Part shown: piece after piece, positions 1 through 12,154 of the stretch
How positions within the stretch are numbered: the stretch's first letter is position 1
Layout of the letters: every line of letters starts with the position of its first letter
Notes under the pieces: model-generated
Database searches by the model: none
What the model saw: the letters and a program-made list of their open reading frames with translations, nothing else
What the model was told of the DNA's origin: nothing
Translations under genes and position numbers: made by a program
Source of the DNA: Nannobrachium achirus
Lineage: Eukaryota; Chordata; Actinopteri; Myctophiformes; Myctophidae
Direction: 5' to 3'
DNA length: 64,000 nucleotides
NCBI GenBank assembly: GCA_963921795.1
Contig: OY997653.1
Span: forward strand, 24,856,658-24,920,657

Positions 1-330
1 GAGTGAAAGTAGGTGGAGGTGTGTGGAGGTGGGGGAAGGCGGGTGAAGATGGGTGGGGTGGGTGGAGGGATCTGGATGGAGGTAGGTGAAAGTTAGTGGA
101 GGTGGTTGGGGCTGGGTGAAACTTGGTGGATGTGGGTACAGGTGGGGGTGGAGGTTGGTGGGGTGGATGGAGGTGGGTGGGTGGGGTAGGTAGGTGAAAG
201 TGGGTAGAGGTGGGTGGAAGTGGGTGGAGTTGGGTGAAATTGGGTGGAGGTTGGGGGTGGGTGGAGGTGGGTGATAGTGGGTGGAGGTTGGTGGGGGTGG
301 ATAGAGGTGGGTGAAAATGAAACTGCAGAT
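1..330. repeat. G-rich minisatellite
   Basis: This is degenerate tandem repetition of a GGTGGGTGGAGGT-like unit of about 10-16 bases with strong strand asymmetry (almost no C on the + strand). The His/Pro-rich reading frame on the minus strand is a by-product of the repeat. The array is cut by the window edge. Confidence 0.85.
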
Positions 331-452
331 TCGGAATGGTGGTGTTTCTGATTTTCGGAATGGTGGGGTCTTATAGAACAATGGGAAACCCCACCATTCC
401 GAATAATGGAAGTCAATCTTCGGAATGGTGGGGTTTCGGAATGGAGGTGTGT
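330..452. repeat. Cluster of TTCGGAATGGTGGGGTTT motifs
   Basis: Several copies of an 18-base motif lie within about 120 bases, at about 331, 354, 419 and 434 on the + strand and one inverted at about 384-403. The inverted and direct copies can pair into alternative short hairpins. No coding potential. Confidence 0.7.
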
Positions 453-460
453 ACCCACAT

Positions 461-725
461 TTTCACTATTCATCGTACGTCAAAGTTAACCATCAGACCC
501 TATATACTTTGACGTACGATGAATAGTGAAAATACTAGTCTTATCGGCACGGGTTGCTATGTGTTGGCAGCTTATAGTTATTAGTCTTTTTTTTGCCTAT
601 AATGACCTGCCCAAAACAGGGACGCCAGGTTACTATAAGCTGCCAACACATAGCAACCCGTGCCGATAAGACTAGTATTTTCACTATTCATCGTACGTCA
701 AAGTATATAGGGTCTGATGGTTAAC
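461..725. repeat. Compound foldback with long, nearly perfect inverted arms
   Basis: Arms of about 92 bp (485-577 and 634-725) are near-perfect inverted repeats around a loop of about 57 bases. The outer part, including TTCACTATTCATCGTACGTC, is present a third time inverted at 461-484, giving a hairpin within the hairpin. Probably a foldback-type MITE; no target-site duplication was resolved. Confidence 0.8.
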
Positions 726-2018
726 AACATTAAGTCTCATCTACAACCCCATCTGTCATGTCGCCTCCAACCAACTCTCACTCTAATAAATGTGTTCGGG
801 CTGACTTTTCTAGTCAGTACTTCTGTAGTCATCGCCAAGGGATTGTCAGGGATGACTGGCCTTAATGATAGCAAGTTTGGCTCTGAGGATGATGAATGGG
901 TCTGATCAGAAATGGAGAGTTTTCAGTGAGACGGGCCAACCAGAGGAAATTAATTAATGTTACCAGCTGATGCTTGAAAAGGCCAACTCGAGTTTAATTT
1001 GGTCTCTTTGCCTTCCAGAAAGGACTTGGGGAATGTTCAGGGAGCTCATTTCTGCTCCGTATCTGTTTCTCTCTGCCTGTATGTCTGTCAGTCGGATCCC
1101 CCTTGCGTTGCAACCGTACCTGTCGTGAGTAGACTATTTTCAGGCTGCACACTCACTTTTCTTTTCATTTTGACTTCAGTAGGTTGCTGGAGGAAGTGGA
1201 AACGGTTTTCAAATTCGGGACCCTGAGGAAGACTATAGCCTACTTTTGAAACTTTGGTTTTTAATACTAATCGATTTTTCATCGTGGCTAGGAGCTGTAC
1301 GGTCTCCTTTGTTCGGGATCAGCACCTCCTCAGTAGCAGTGTTCACTCCTTCTCCCATGTATGAAGGCAGAAGGCACAACATTGAATTAAAAACTGAAGG
1401 AATAAAGCTGGGTTCAAACCTGGATGGTTCGAGCGGCGCGATTACATACAAAGTCAATGCAAAGACGAGACGACGCGCGACTGGGCGCGGCGCGAACAGG
1501 CGCGGCGCGAACGATCCCAACGGGGCGGCATGAATGGTCGCCTCGTTCGCGCCGCGCCACTTGGAAAAATCCAACTGAAGCGACCTTCTCTTCACCCCCA
1601 CTCCACCCATCGCGTCCTGACAGCCAATCAGCGTTGATTTTGTCCGGAGACACGGAAATGTTTTTTGGTGTCTGGAGTTGGGACTCCTTTTTTTCCGGGT
1701 GTTTCGCCTTGATTCCAACGGGACATGATTTTTTTACCAACGCGGACCTGCGCGACCAAAGTGAGGCGATAGAAGCGACTAGAATAGAAGAAATAGCTTC
1801 AGGTTTGGACGCAGCTTTATGTTATTTTGAGTGGAGGAAGAATATAGGCCATTATATTTGCCTATTTATTCTAAGCCCCTTCCTTTTTTCCACTCTATGC
1901 CAAATCCCTTCACCGGAAATACCCGATTTACAAGCTAAAATTTGGGTTGCGTTGTGAGCTTATAGATCGACTATTTTCTCCACACATTTGCACCTATAGG
2001 GACACTAGGGTTATGATT
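726..2018. other. No gene seen; GC-rich palindromic patch
   Basis: No supported gene. Positions 1430-1560 hold a GC-rich block with repeated GCGCGGCGCGAA and its complement, which looks like the interior of a decayed MITE. Overlapping reading frames here on both strands (up to 177 codons) have no recognisable protein features. Confidence 0.5.
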
Positions 2019-2532
2019 AACCCATTCAGAATGGGTACACTATATTGTGTATCATTATTTTATGCTTTAACTATTGAAAATCGTGAAAATTTGAATTTTG
2101 ACCCGATTCTATGTGTCTTTTGAATCCTTCTAAGGTTTTTTGAAAAACCTATGTTTCTATATGTCAGCAATCTGGCCAGCCATCGTCAAAGAAAAGGTCC
2201 TTTTCACATAACTGGAGCTCAGTTAGTCTGTTCTTGAGAGACCGCTATGTCAGTGGTTCTCAAACGTTTTGATATTTGATTGATTTGATTTGATTGATAT
2301 TTATTTGGCCATGGACCCCCATCTCAAAATATCTAGTTCCATGGACCCCCCAGAAGCAAAATTTAGTTACAGACGTTCGCTTTAAAAATACATATATTCA
2401 AAGATTTGCATACATTTTTTCAAAAATAGCAGATCTACAAGCTGGCAGCGCGGCACTCGGTGCCGCGCTGTGAGCTTGTATATCTGCTATTTTTCACTGG
2501 TTAAAGCATTCAATAATTCTAGGCCTAATTAA
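2019..2532 (+). mobile_element. AACCCATT-family element lacking its first palindrome
   Basis: The left end is AACCCATTCAGAATGGGTAC and the right end is TCTAGGCCTAATT, a decayed inverted copy of the terminus. The internal order matches the 24514-25108 copy, but where that copy has a 74-bp palindrome this one reads straight through (TATTGAAAATCGTGAAAA at 2073). The second palindrome is intact at 2422-2494. The element also carries a hAT-like internal stretch starting CAGTGGTTCTCAAAC. No transposase is present, so it is non-autonomous. Confidence 0.8.
2422..2494. repeat. Shared palindrome, both arms
   Basis: AAAAATAGCAGATCTACAAG at the left pairs with the complement ending GTATATCTGCTATTTTT at the right, around a GC-rich centre (GCGGCACTCGGTGCCGC). 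Confidence 0.9.
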
Positions 2533-3718
2533 ACTATTTCAAAGGAAAGAGCTGTCAAAAAGCACTGAATGTGCATTCACCGCTTCTAGGGAATAGTTTC
2601 CTCCACCGTGGTTCACATCACCTGCACTGACTGACATCTGACAGCAGACCGTTGACGCCAGTTCACACCCCATGGTACATGAGTTTTAATCTATTTTTAA
2701 TTGAACTATCAGTCACTTCTTTTTAGGCCTGGGAAGGATTAGTTAGGCTTTGTGGAATACTATAGCAACTTAATTATGAATACAGAGCACTTTACTTTTA
2801 ATAGTAAAGTATTAAGTAATTCTTTCCCTCAAATTAACATTTATTGTACTTTGTCAGTAACATTTGGTGGCAACTTTTAATTCGCTGCCAGAGTAAATAC
2901 AAAGAACATCTCCTGCCAGCAAAATCAGCATTTTCCTCATAGTCCAGGGGAGTTTTTTTCCGCAAAAAATATCTAAAAAATTACTTTTTATATAAAAGTT
3001 GACTGCAGTTGACCGGCAGGGACTGTGTTAATTAGGCCAGGTTTTTTTTTTTGTCTTCACGTAATTGCTGCACTTTAGAATTACATACAGCAGAAGGATT
3101 TACTATTCAGCTTGAGGGCGTCATGTTATCGTGAACTGTGGCACGGGGAGGTCACAATAGAAAATGGGGACAGCTAACCGTATTTAATATTGAAACCATT
3201 TTTCAACTAATTGGCTGTTAACTGCACTGTGAACTGTGATTTCATAGAGCAGTACCTCATTCACACATGCAGGCACAGCCTCAGCTTCACTTGTTGCTAT
3301 ATTATTATTATCCTACTGTAGCTGCTAAACTGAAGTAGGAGTTTAATGAATTATCTAAGGTCTGCATCAGTCAAAATATCTTGTAAAAGCATTTTGTGGA
3401 TGCAATTCTATCTATTTTACATTTGCTTTTTATTTATTTAACACAACAGAACTGTTGGACCATAGTCAACTACTATGTAGCCAATTTACATTTGTTTTCC
3501 CTTTTTATAAGTTACTGGAAAATGTGGCAAATGTTGTACTTTTGCCAGACAAATAGTTTAGCCTTATTTTTAAATGAATGTGCTTTGTGCCTTGCATTCC
3601 GCTGTGTGCTGCACACAATATTTAGTGTCCAACCTGTCCAAAATGCTCTGAAGCCATGTGTTTGTTACTCTTAGTCTTTACTATCGTGTCATATGGTACT
3701 GCTTAACTTTCGTCATTT
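2533..3718. other. No gene or clear element seen
   Basis: AT-rich non-coding sequence with scattered poly-T. A 92-codon frame at 3396-3674 has no recognisable features. Treated as intron background. Confidence 0.4.
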
Positions 3719-3890
3719 AACCCATTTAGAACGGGTACACATTATGTGTATCATTATTTTATGCTTTAACTATTGAAAAAATAGCAGATATACAAGCTCG
3801 CAGCGCAGCACTCGGTGCCGCGCTGTGAGCTTGTATATCTGCTATTTTTCACTGGTTAAAACATTCAATAATTCTAGGCCTAAATTGGTT
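3719..3890 (+). mobile_element. 172-bp internally deleted AACCCATT element
   Basis: Ends are AACCCATTTAGAACGGGTAC and TCTAGGCCTAAATTGGTT. The left flank of palindrome 1 and the right flank of palindrome 2 of the full element meet at a single palindrome (3774-3849). This is the product expected from deletion or recombination between the two palindromes of a full copy. Confidence 0.85.
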
Positions 3891-4370
3891 GTGTGAAGAA
3901 TGACCTCTCGGAGGAGGCAACAGACAGAGACGGGCAGAGAAAAAGGTTCCAACAAACTTTTCCACCTCGCTCAGCTGTTCCTTAGTTGGTGGATGCAGTC
4001 CAGAGAGTCCAGAGAGGCTTTACTGAGCCTTCAGTCTCTTCAGTAAGATCGGCCCGGAAGTGTGAGTTGCATGTGCAGGCGAGAGACCTGTCAACCTGAC
4101 TAGTAGGGATGATGATGATGGGTAGCAATGTCATCCAAGCCTGAATAGAGGCCATTTAGCCACAGCCTGGCTGCAATGATGGTTCTAAATGTTCTGTCCC
4201 AAATCCCCTTCCTTCCTGGAAAGCTGGAGTTTTGGCTGACATTGCCTCTGAGAAGCCAGCATTGGATGACGGAGCGAATGCTATAGTGAACTGACTGCTC
4301 CAGCAGGTTTCCACCCCGCAGCGCTGATGACAGTCAAAAATTGTGTGGGTAAAACTTCTGGGTACTGCAT

Positions 4371-4780
4371 GCAGGGTCATGAAATTCCTGGAAATATTTT
4401 GAAATTAGAAAAATATTTTTCCAGTACCTGAAAAGTTTTGGAAACGCGAGGCGTTGTGAGCATGTAGATCGGCTATTTTCACAATAAAACCGCGAGGCGT
4501 TGTGAGCATGTAGATCGGCTATTTTCACAATAATACCGTGTTATACAAAATTCCTCAACTCTTAGTGCTCGTCAGGGTGCCGGGGTCCCCAGTTCAAATA
4601 TGATTTCGGGGGTCACGGCCTGAAAAGGTTGAGAACCATTGCCATTCATTACCTGTCTTTGGGCACTGTGCATAGGAGTAAGTGACTCGTTATTGAGCTG
4701 AATTATTGTTATATAGTCCTGGAAGTTTTGGAAAAGTTTTGGAAAAATATTGGTAAAAATGTGTGGGGACCCTGTGCATG
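4371..4780. mobile_element. hAT-like element carrying the right half of a second hAT with two tandem half-palindromes
   Basis: The outer ends are CAGGGTCATGAAATTCC and GTGTGGGGACCCTG, with TGCATG just outside each side. Inside lies the right end of the GGTTCTCAACC family (GGTTGAGAACCATTG at about 4628). Two copies of a 46-bp unit (4445-4490 and 4491-4536), each one palindrome arm plus flank, precede it. No coding content. Confidence 0.6.
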
Positions 4781-4834
4781 ATTTCGTGGCAGGAATGCAG
4801 TGATTATGGGGCGCCCCCTGGCCTACCGGTCCAG

Positions 4835-5000
4835 GCGCATACCACATAGGCTGGGTGTAGCCTGACAGCGTGTCGCTGGTTCGAGTCCCGATCCCGACTA
4901 CCTTTGCTGCGTGTCACTCCCCATCTCTCTCCCCATTTCCTGTCAGTCTACTCTGCCCTACAAAGGCAGAGTGCAGTAACTACGTTTTCGGACACACCGA
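4835..5000 (+). repeat. tRNA-derived SINE fragment
   Basis: A B-box-like GGTTCGAGTCC at about 4877 is followed by a body (CCCATCTCTCTCCCCATTTC, then TGTCAGTCTACTCTGCC). The body also occurs inverted at 46315-46445 and 58850-58995, so it is a dispersed SINE family of a type common in fish. The A-box side is decayed. Confidence 0.65.
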
Positions 5001-5924
5001 CTTACTTGTGTCGCCAAAAGATCAAATTAGTCTTCATGATATTGGGGGATGAACAATTAGCTCAAGAACAGATATACAATCAGTGTAATATCACGTTTAT
5101 GCCTTTATCTCATTTGGCTGATTAGCTGTAACACTTTTAAACCCATTTTTTTGTGAAATTTTTGTATGTAGTTACTGCACTCTAAAGCCCAAAAACATAT
5201 CTTAAAAAAAAGGAATGCAGTGATTTGAATTTGTACTATGTGTACTGTACTTGTCGATAATGTGTTTTAGATGAGGTGTTTAATATTGGAGTGTAAAGCT
5301 GTCATCCTATGATAGCGGTGTTGTTTAAGCAACGGAGCGCATAGCGCTACAGGGTGGTGGAATAAATGCAACAGTTTGGCGTACTGTAGCAATATTCGAT
5401 GGCAGAAAATATGTCATGTAATAATGTTACATAATGTTCTTCTGCACAGCATGATCAAGTACCAGGGGGCACGGTCGTAAAACTTAGTAATACTTAGACT
5501 GTCTGGCGGCGCAGTAGCTCATACGCGGTGGGTGAGTCAGAGGATTGGCTAATATGCGACCATATCATACTTATTTCAACAACCTTGGAGGAAAATGTTA
5601 TTATAATCATAACAGCAATTGTTTGCACGGAGCGGCAAGCGATGCGCACAGCCAATAATGCAGCACAGGTCGACTGCTTTAATTTGCATGCGTGGGCAGA
5701 TAGGAAAATTGTTCTGCCTGTTGGTAGAAATTGAGTTTTAATCCCACCAGTCCAGAACAAGATGAAGTGGCTGACCTTAATCGTGAATGCAGTAGCCTCA
5801 GAAAGGTTCGATAACCACATCATAAGTGTTCTGTTTCACAATGCAGGGATACATTTATTAATCTCAGCACTCACATTTATTGTAAGATATTTATGTCAGA
5901 ACCAGTGGGAATCCTCTGTGTGCA

Positions 5925-5960
<36 letters not shown>

Positions 5961-6206
5961 CCCTGTGCTGCACGCTACACACGTCACAATGTCACTGTGT
6001 GAGGGCAAGGGGGTACACGTTCATCATAGTTAACCACATCTGTAGGTACAGTATGTCTCTGTGCATTCTGTTGATTGCTGTGTGTGGTCTAGGTCCACTC
6101 CTAACCCTGGAATTTCATTTTAACCACTTAAACCCTATTTGGTTGACCAGGGTCCCTCAGGACTCTATAGTAGTTTATTTTCTGTTTTTGTGGGGAAATC
6201 TTTCGT
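5001..6206. other. No gene seen; short CT microsatellite
   Basis: Mostly unique-looking AT-rich sequence. A (CT)n tract spans about 5933-5958. The 157-codon frame at 5762-6235 runs through the tract and has no family signature. Confidence 0.4.
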
Positions 6207-6207
6207 T

Positions 6208-6270
6208 GAAAATAGCAAGGACAAGCTCACAATGAGTCTCAACATGTTGTGAGCTTGTCGATCTGCTATG
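6208..6270. repeat. Shared palindrome, diverged
   Basis: Arms GAAAATAGCAAGGACAAGCTC and its partner GAGCTTGTCGATCTGCTATG surround ACAACATG-like centre sequence. The host element was not delimited. Confidence 0.7.
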
Positions 6271-7084
6271 TTCTGCTAAAGCTTTGCCGATAGTACGGAT
6301 GCTGGGGTTTAGTGCATGGTTTAGACGAATTCAGGGCCAACCATTAAGCGTTCATTGCTAATACTGTGCAAATTTACACACCTCAGCTCTTCTTTGCATA
6401 ACTATATTGCTGCTGTACTGTGACTACAGTGAGAGCACACAGTGTAATTTGGGGCTTATAAGTTTTAAGCTACTAAACTACTTTTCACCCTCCATCTCTT
6501 CAGTCAGTCATTAATGCACTTTTGCCTTTGTAGAGAACAGCAGCACATTTAAGCTGCCTCTGGTTTGGAACAACACTGCTGTCCCACTGTGTCACTGCTG
6601 CAGGGTGGACCTCACTGTTACCTCATTAGTGCAGGTATCAGCACCTCATTCAGAGCAAGCATTAAAGCCAGTAGTTCTCTTTATTAGAATTGTAGCCGCT
6701 AGGTAGAAACTTTGTACGTTCAAAACCGGTACTTTTATGGAAATCTAGAAAAAAAAGAGCTTTGTTCCAGTGGTTCTCAAACTTTTTCATGTGAAGGTAT
6801 TTGGCCGCAGACCCCCCATCTCAAATTATGAGACCCCCCAGAAACAAAGATTTGAGAAAAAACACTTGAAAAACATGTATATATTCAAAGATTTTCATGT
6901 TTGATTGTTTGTTTTTTCTTCAAAAATGGTAGCTCTACAAGCTCAGACAAGCTTTGAGCTATACAAGCTTTGAGCTTTTACAGTATATCTGCTATTTTTG
7001 AATAGCTGACCAACGTGCTATATACTATAGCTAAAATCTAGAACGACACAGATGCTCAATGGGTTAAGCCCTTTAATAAAGGTG

Positions 7085-7870
<786 letters not shown>

Positions 7871-8148
7871 ATAGAAAGACAATGTTTCAGTGTCATTGGT
7901 ACATCTTCATCAGGTCATGTCAGACAGAGTCTATAGTGGCATTTAAAAACAGGTGGTGAGTAGCAGCGGCAGGCCATTCAATTAGCCAATGTCCGTGGGC
8001 TGTCAATAATGAGATGTTGAAGTGCATCGTCCTGCTCGTGGCAATCGCACACGAAATGAGCTGTCATCTCGAAGAACTTCCTCAGCCTCCATCCTTTGGC
8101 TGAGGAAGGCTTGAAACATGTCCGTTGTACTTGTCCATGAGAGGCACT

Positions 8149-8545
8149 GTGAGCTTGTAGATCTGCTATTTTTGAAAAATCGTGAAAATTCGAATTTTGA
8201 CCCGATTTAGATCCGATTCTATAAGTGTCTTTTGAATTTTTTTTAAACCTATGTTTCTATGTCAGCAATCTGGCTCGCCTTCATCAAAGAAAAGGTCCTT
8301 TTCAAATAGTCTGTTCTTGAGAGACTACTATGTCAGTGGTTCTCAAACTTTTTCATGTGAAGAACCCCCACAATGATATATATTTGGCCACGGACCCTCA
8401 TCACAACATATTTAGTTCCCAAGGACCACCCAGAAGCAAAATTTGAGTACAAACGTTCGCTTTAAAAATACATATATTCAAATATTTTCACAACTTTTTC
8501 AAAAATAGCAGATCTACAAGCTCGCAGCGTGGCACATGTGAAAAG
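8149..8545 (+). mobile_element. AACCCATT-family interior with only half-palindromes at each end
   Basis: The interior of the 24514-25108 element (GACCCGATT, GTCAGCAATCTGGC, CAGTGGTTCTCAAAC blocks in order) is bounded by one palindrome arm on each side. The left has only a right arm (8149-8175) and the right has only a left arm (8500-8535). Both element termini are missing, so breakage occurred at the centres of the two palindromes. Confidence 0.75.
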
Positions 8546-9006
8546 GACATTCGTTGTGTACTGCTATTTACTCACGTTCATGTCAACATCAAGCTGTGCA
8601 CCTTAAAGACTTATTTAATCTGGGGTGTAACGGGCTCTCTGCTTTGCAGTCATTTCACTCCGAGATACAAAGGTTGAGTACAAATACATAATTTAGGGCC
8701 GAGCATAAGCTGGGCCTATACACTGTACAGTACATAAAGACAAAAGCTTACCCCTAGGGGAAATTACAAAATGACACGAGCAACAATGCAGCGGCAGCCT
8801 GAGGGACTTTTATCATTGCAGAATGCCATCAAGTTATTGTCAAAAGAACAATGTATAAAATAGGCATTCATTTATGAAAAAGCATAAACTGCTGAAATAA
8901 CATTACAAGGGTTTCTGCCCAACACTAACGATATACAAACCCTCAGTGAGCTTAAGCCTAAGAGAGCTTATGGGCCTCCACAAATGGCTTTGTCAGAAGC
9001 CTACAG

Positions 9007-9435
9007 CAGGGGTCTTCAACGTTTTCAGGCCAAGGACCCCTTAGTTGAGAGAAAGATGAAGCAGGGCCCCCCCACTACCTTTTCATAGATTCCATTTACC
9101 GGTAGTTTCATCGTTTGACAGCGCAATCATCAGTGTATTTTGGATTCATGTCAATTTGTGTCTTCAGATATTTAACCACTTGAACCGTCAATACTTAATA
9201 AACTTGAACTTTCGCTTTGTACTTGGTCTGCTCTTTTTACCCTCTACACCAAACCTCTTAGCCGAAAATAGTCGATCTATAAGCTCACAACGCCTCGCAG
9301 CGCTTGTAGATCTGCTATTTTTGGCTAAAGTTCTCAGGGGGAAAAAAAGTTTCTATCACATAAAGTTTTGGAGGACCCCCTGTAGTAACTCTGAGGACCC
9401 CCTAGGGGTTCCGGACCCCCTGTTGAAGACCCCTG
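9007..9435 (+). mobile_element. 429-bp hAT element, GTCTTCAAC family, perfect 8-bp duplication
   Basis: Inverted ends are CAGGGGTCTTCAACGTTTTC and its counterpart GTTGAAGACCCCTG. The target-site duplication GCCTACAG is perfect on both sides (8999-9006 and 9436-9443). The interior holds the shared palindrome at 9258-9328, here with longer outer arms (TTAGCC ... GGCTAA). Other copies are at 26111 and 53104. No transposase. Confidence 0.95.
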
Positions 9436-9477
9436 GCCTACAGTATATTTCAGCTGTTTATTTCTTGTTTTTTTCAC

Positions 9478-9482
9478 GCACG

Positions 9483-9524
<42 letters not shown>
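9478..9524. repeat. (CA)n microsatellite
   Basis: A short CG-interrupted CA run next to the hAT element at 9007-9435. Confidence 0.9.
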
Positions 9525-9526
<2 letters not shown>

Positions 9527-9889
9527 GTTTCCTCTAAAAACTTTGTACGGTTTACAAGTGATGAGGTTGTCATTTTCGATTTTCTGCCCTGTTTTTTTGC
9601 TACACTATCTATTATGAATCGTGGTTTTGGGACATGTTGTGGAGAGTGATTTTGGGGCCAGTGATAGACTGAATCAGCAGTAAGGCGATAAGCGCATATT
9701 TCCTTTCCCCCGACAGGAAATGCAGAAAAGAGACACCAGTGTTCAGGAAAGAACACTAGTGCCTAGAGACTTTAACTCTACCCACAACTTCATTATAAAC
9801 TACATTTTTGTCATTTTTGTCTGATTATCTATTTGGCCATGTATACTTTACCACCTATAATGTGTATGCTTGTGGTAGAGGTTCCACGT

Positions 9890-9924
<35 letters not shown>

Positions 9925-10004
9925 CAGAGCGTGCATATATATATGAGCATATATTCGCTTGTGTGTTTAGATGGGATGGGGGGCTATAGAACAGGGCTTC
10001 TCAA

Positions 10005-10430
10005 AATGTGGAAAAAGTGATTCATGCTTTTATCACCACTCGCCTTGATTACTGCAAAGCACTTTATTTGGGGGTTAGCCATGGCGGCCTTCATACAGTA
10101 GGTTACAGTTGGTACAAAATGCGGCTGCTCGACTTTTGACAGGCACCAGAAGGCGTGACCACATTTCCCCTGTGCTGGCCTCACTCCACTGGCTTCCTGT
10201 GCGTTTTAGGATTAAGTTTAAGATTTTATTGTTTGTTTTTAAATCTTTTCATGGACTAGCCCCAAGTTATATCTCTGATCTCCTCGAACTTTATGTCCCC
10301 AAAAGGACATTGAGATCAGCAGGCAAGCTGCTGCTGGTGGTCCCTAGATCCAGTCTAGTACATAGGGGTGATCGAGCCTTCTCTGTGGCTGCCCCTAAGC
10401 TCTGGAATGAACTCCCTATCAAACTAACTA
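10005..10430 (+). pseudogene. L2-like LINE reverse-transcriptase C-terminal fragment
   Basis: The + strand encodes a classic non-LTR ORF2 C-terminus: VQNAAARLLTGTRRRDHISP, then LHWLPVRFRIKFKILL, LAPSYISDLL and APKLWNELP. This is the L2/CR1-type end after the RT domain. Upstream FITTRLDYCNALYLG is in another frame, so there is at least one frameshift near 10100. It stops abruptly at 10431, where a hAT derivative begins, with no 3' UTR. It is therefore a truncated, non-functional fragment. Confidence 0.85.
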
Positions 10431-10795
10431 AGCCCTGCTTCATCATACAAGGTTGTCGCACAAAAGTAGTGAAAACAGCAGATCTACAAGCACACAACGC
10501 CTCACGGTGCGAGGTGTTGTGTGCTTGTAGATCGGCTGTTTTCACTAGTTTAAATCATTTTTAAAATGATAAATACAAAACAAACGGTTTTGGACATAGA
10601 ACTAGAAGGTTTCCACCCGACGACGACGAAATATAACTCATATATTTGGCCCACTGGCTTGTCACTTGTCATGATCTGAAATGGCAAATCTTTGAGTAGC
10701 AGCAGCGCTATAGAGAGATCTCTCTCTCTATAGCGCGCAATGAGGGCCTCTCCAACTCTTTTTCCCGCGCTGAATCAGGGGCCCAGCATGTCCCT
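10431..10795 (+). mobile_element. 5'-truncated hAT derivative (GGGACGTG family) fused to an L2 fragment
   Basis: It matches the right 360 bp of the complete element at 17582-18155: CCCTGCTTCATCATAC, palindrome (10467-10547), GGTTTCCACCCGACGACGAC, the GCGCTATAGAG palindrome and the end CCCAGCATGTCCCTG. Its left terminus is replaced by the LINE fragment. Reading frame 10109-10564 crosses the junction without a stop, giving a spurious LINE-hairpin fusion frame. Confidence 0.8.
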
Positions 10796-11473
10796 GCCCT
10801 GGCTCCTCCTGGGTTGGTGTCAAAGTGTCCTTATGAAAGACATTGAAACCATAAATGCACCTGATGATGAGCTGGCCTTGCATGATTTCACACTGCCATT
10901 GGAGTGTGAATGGTTGAATGCGCATTATGAAGTGCTTGGGATAAAGGTACAAAGTGCAGTTATGCACCATTTACCATTTTTAGTAATGGTCGTTGGATTT
11001 AAAATGGAGATAAATGGAGTACAATTTCTCCCTGGAACCTCTAGCATACATGGACACTCAAGTCCCTGCAACCTTCCACTATTTAGTTCTTATTGCTTGT
11101 CAAGTTGGCCATTTAAGCACATTGTCACCTTATATTTTCATCAAAGTCTTTAGACCAAAGCTAGTTCAGGAGTAGTTCACCGCCGAAATGACTTTTATTT
11201 TCTATTGATTACTCACTCCATGGAGACTTGAGTTTAACATTTTTTGTTTTTTGTCACATTCCTAAGACAATCATTTGATTACAATAAATGTACACCCACT
11301 GATTCCGGATGGTGACTGGTAACCCTTATGATAATAGTTTAACCCTTGTCATAATAGACAATAATATCCTCCGAGATGCAATTTGTGGTACAGCACAGCA
11401 CATATGGACAGCATTGGACACATTAAAAGCACAGGTGGTCGAATGATTGCGACTGAGATATCCAAAATAATCG

Positions 11474-11539
11474 AGTGGAAAAGTATTCATAATTAACGAC
11501 AATATATATATTGTCGTTAATTATGAATACTTTTCCACT
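11474..11539. repeat. Perfect 66-bp palindrome
   Basis: The sequence from AGTGGAAAAGTATTC to its exact complement has an uninterrupted centre (ACAATATATATATTGT). There is no loop, so it is a pure cruciform-capable palindrome. The arm sequence differs from the shared AGATCTACAAG module. Confidence 0.9.
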
Positions 11540-12154
11540 TTTCCAAAATGGAAGTCCCTGCTGTTGTATCCTACTGACTCACCTACCAGTGAGAAGCCCC
11601 CATCGGGAGGACGTAGAGCCTTTGTCCTACTCCTACCCGGCCAACACTCCCTGCTGTCAGGTTCCGCCCAGCCCTTAGGATTACGTGCAGTGACAATTCA
11701 CCCTTTGTCAAGTCCCGCCCATTGTCCTGCCCCTCTCCACACCCATTGGTTGCTTTGACTTGGAGGGACATTCAGTGGGACATTCCATCCACTGCCATGT
11801 TAATTCAGTTGCTTCATATTGTTATTCTGTGTGCTCAATTCTAATTTCAAACTTTGTTTCAGTCAATTGGAGCTGCTCAGTGGCAGCATAGTGAATCAGC
11901 ATGTTTTTAAATGTTTTTATTTCTCCAAAAATTATGTTTTAGCTAATTCAACATAAAAAAGGCGGAACCAGGGCGGGACAAGGCAGATAGAGCCTGCTGG
12001 TTGGTCAGTCAGGGACCAACCAGGAGGCTAACAAAGGGTGACCAATTGTTTCTGTGTAGACACTCGACAAAGCCTGATGCACCACAGTGGATTTGAAAAT
12101 ATACTTTGAGTTTAGAATACTTAAGTTAAGTTTAAATCAAGCTACTTTCACCTG

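Noticed and set aside
1424..1957. 177-codon open frame in GC-rich DNA
   Set aside because: Overlaps palindromic GCGCGGCGCGAA repeats and open frames in other phases; no family signature.
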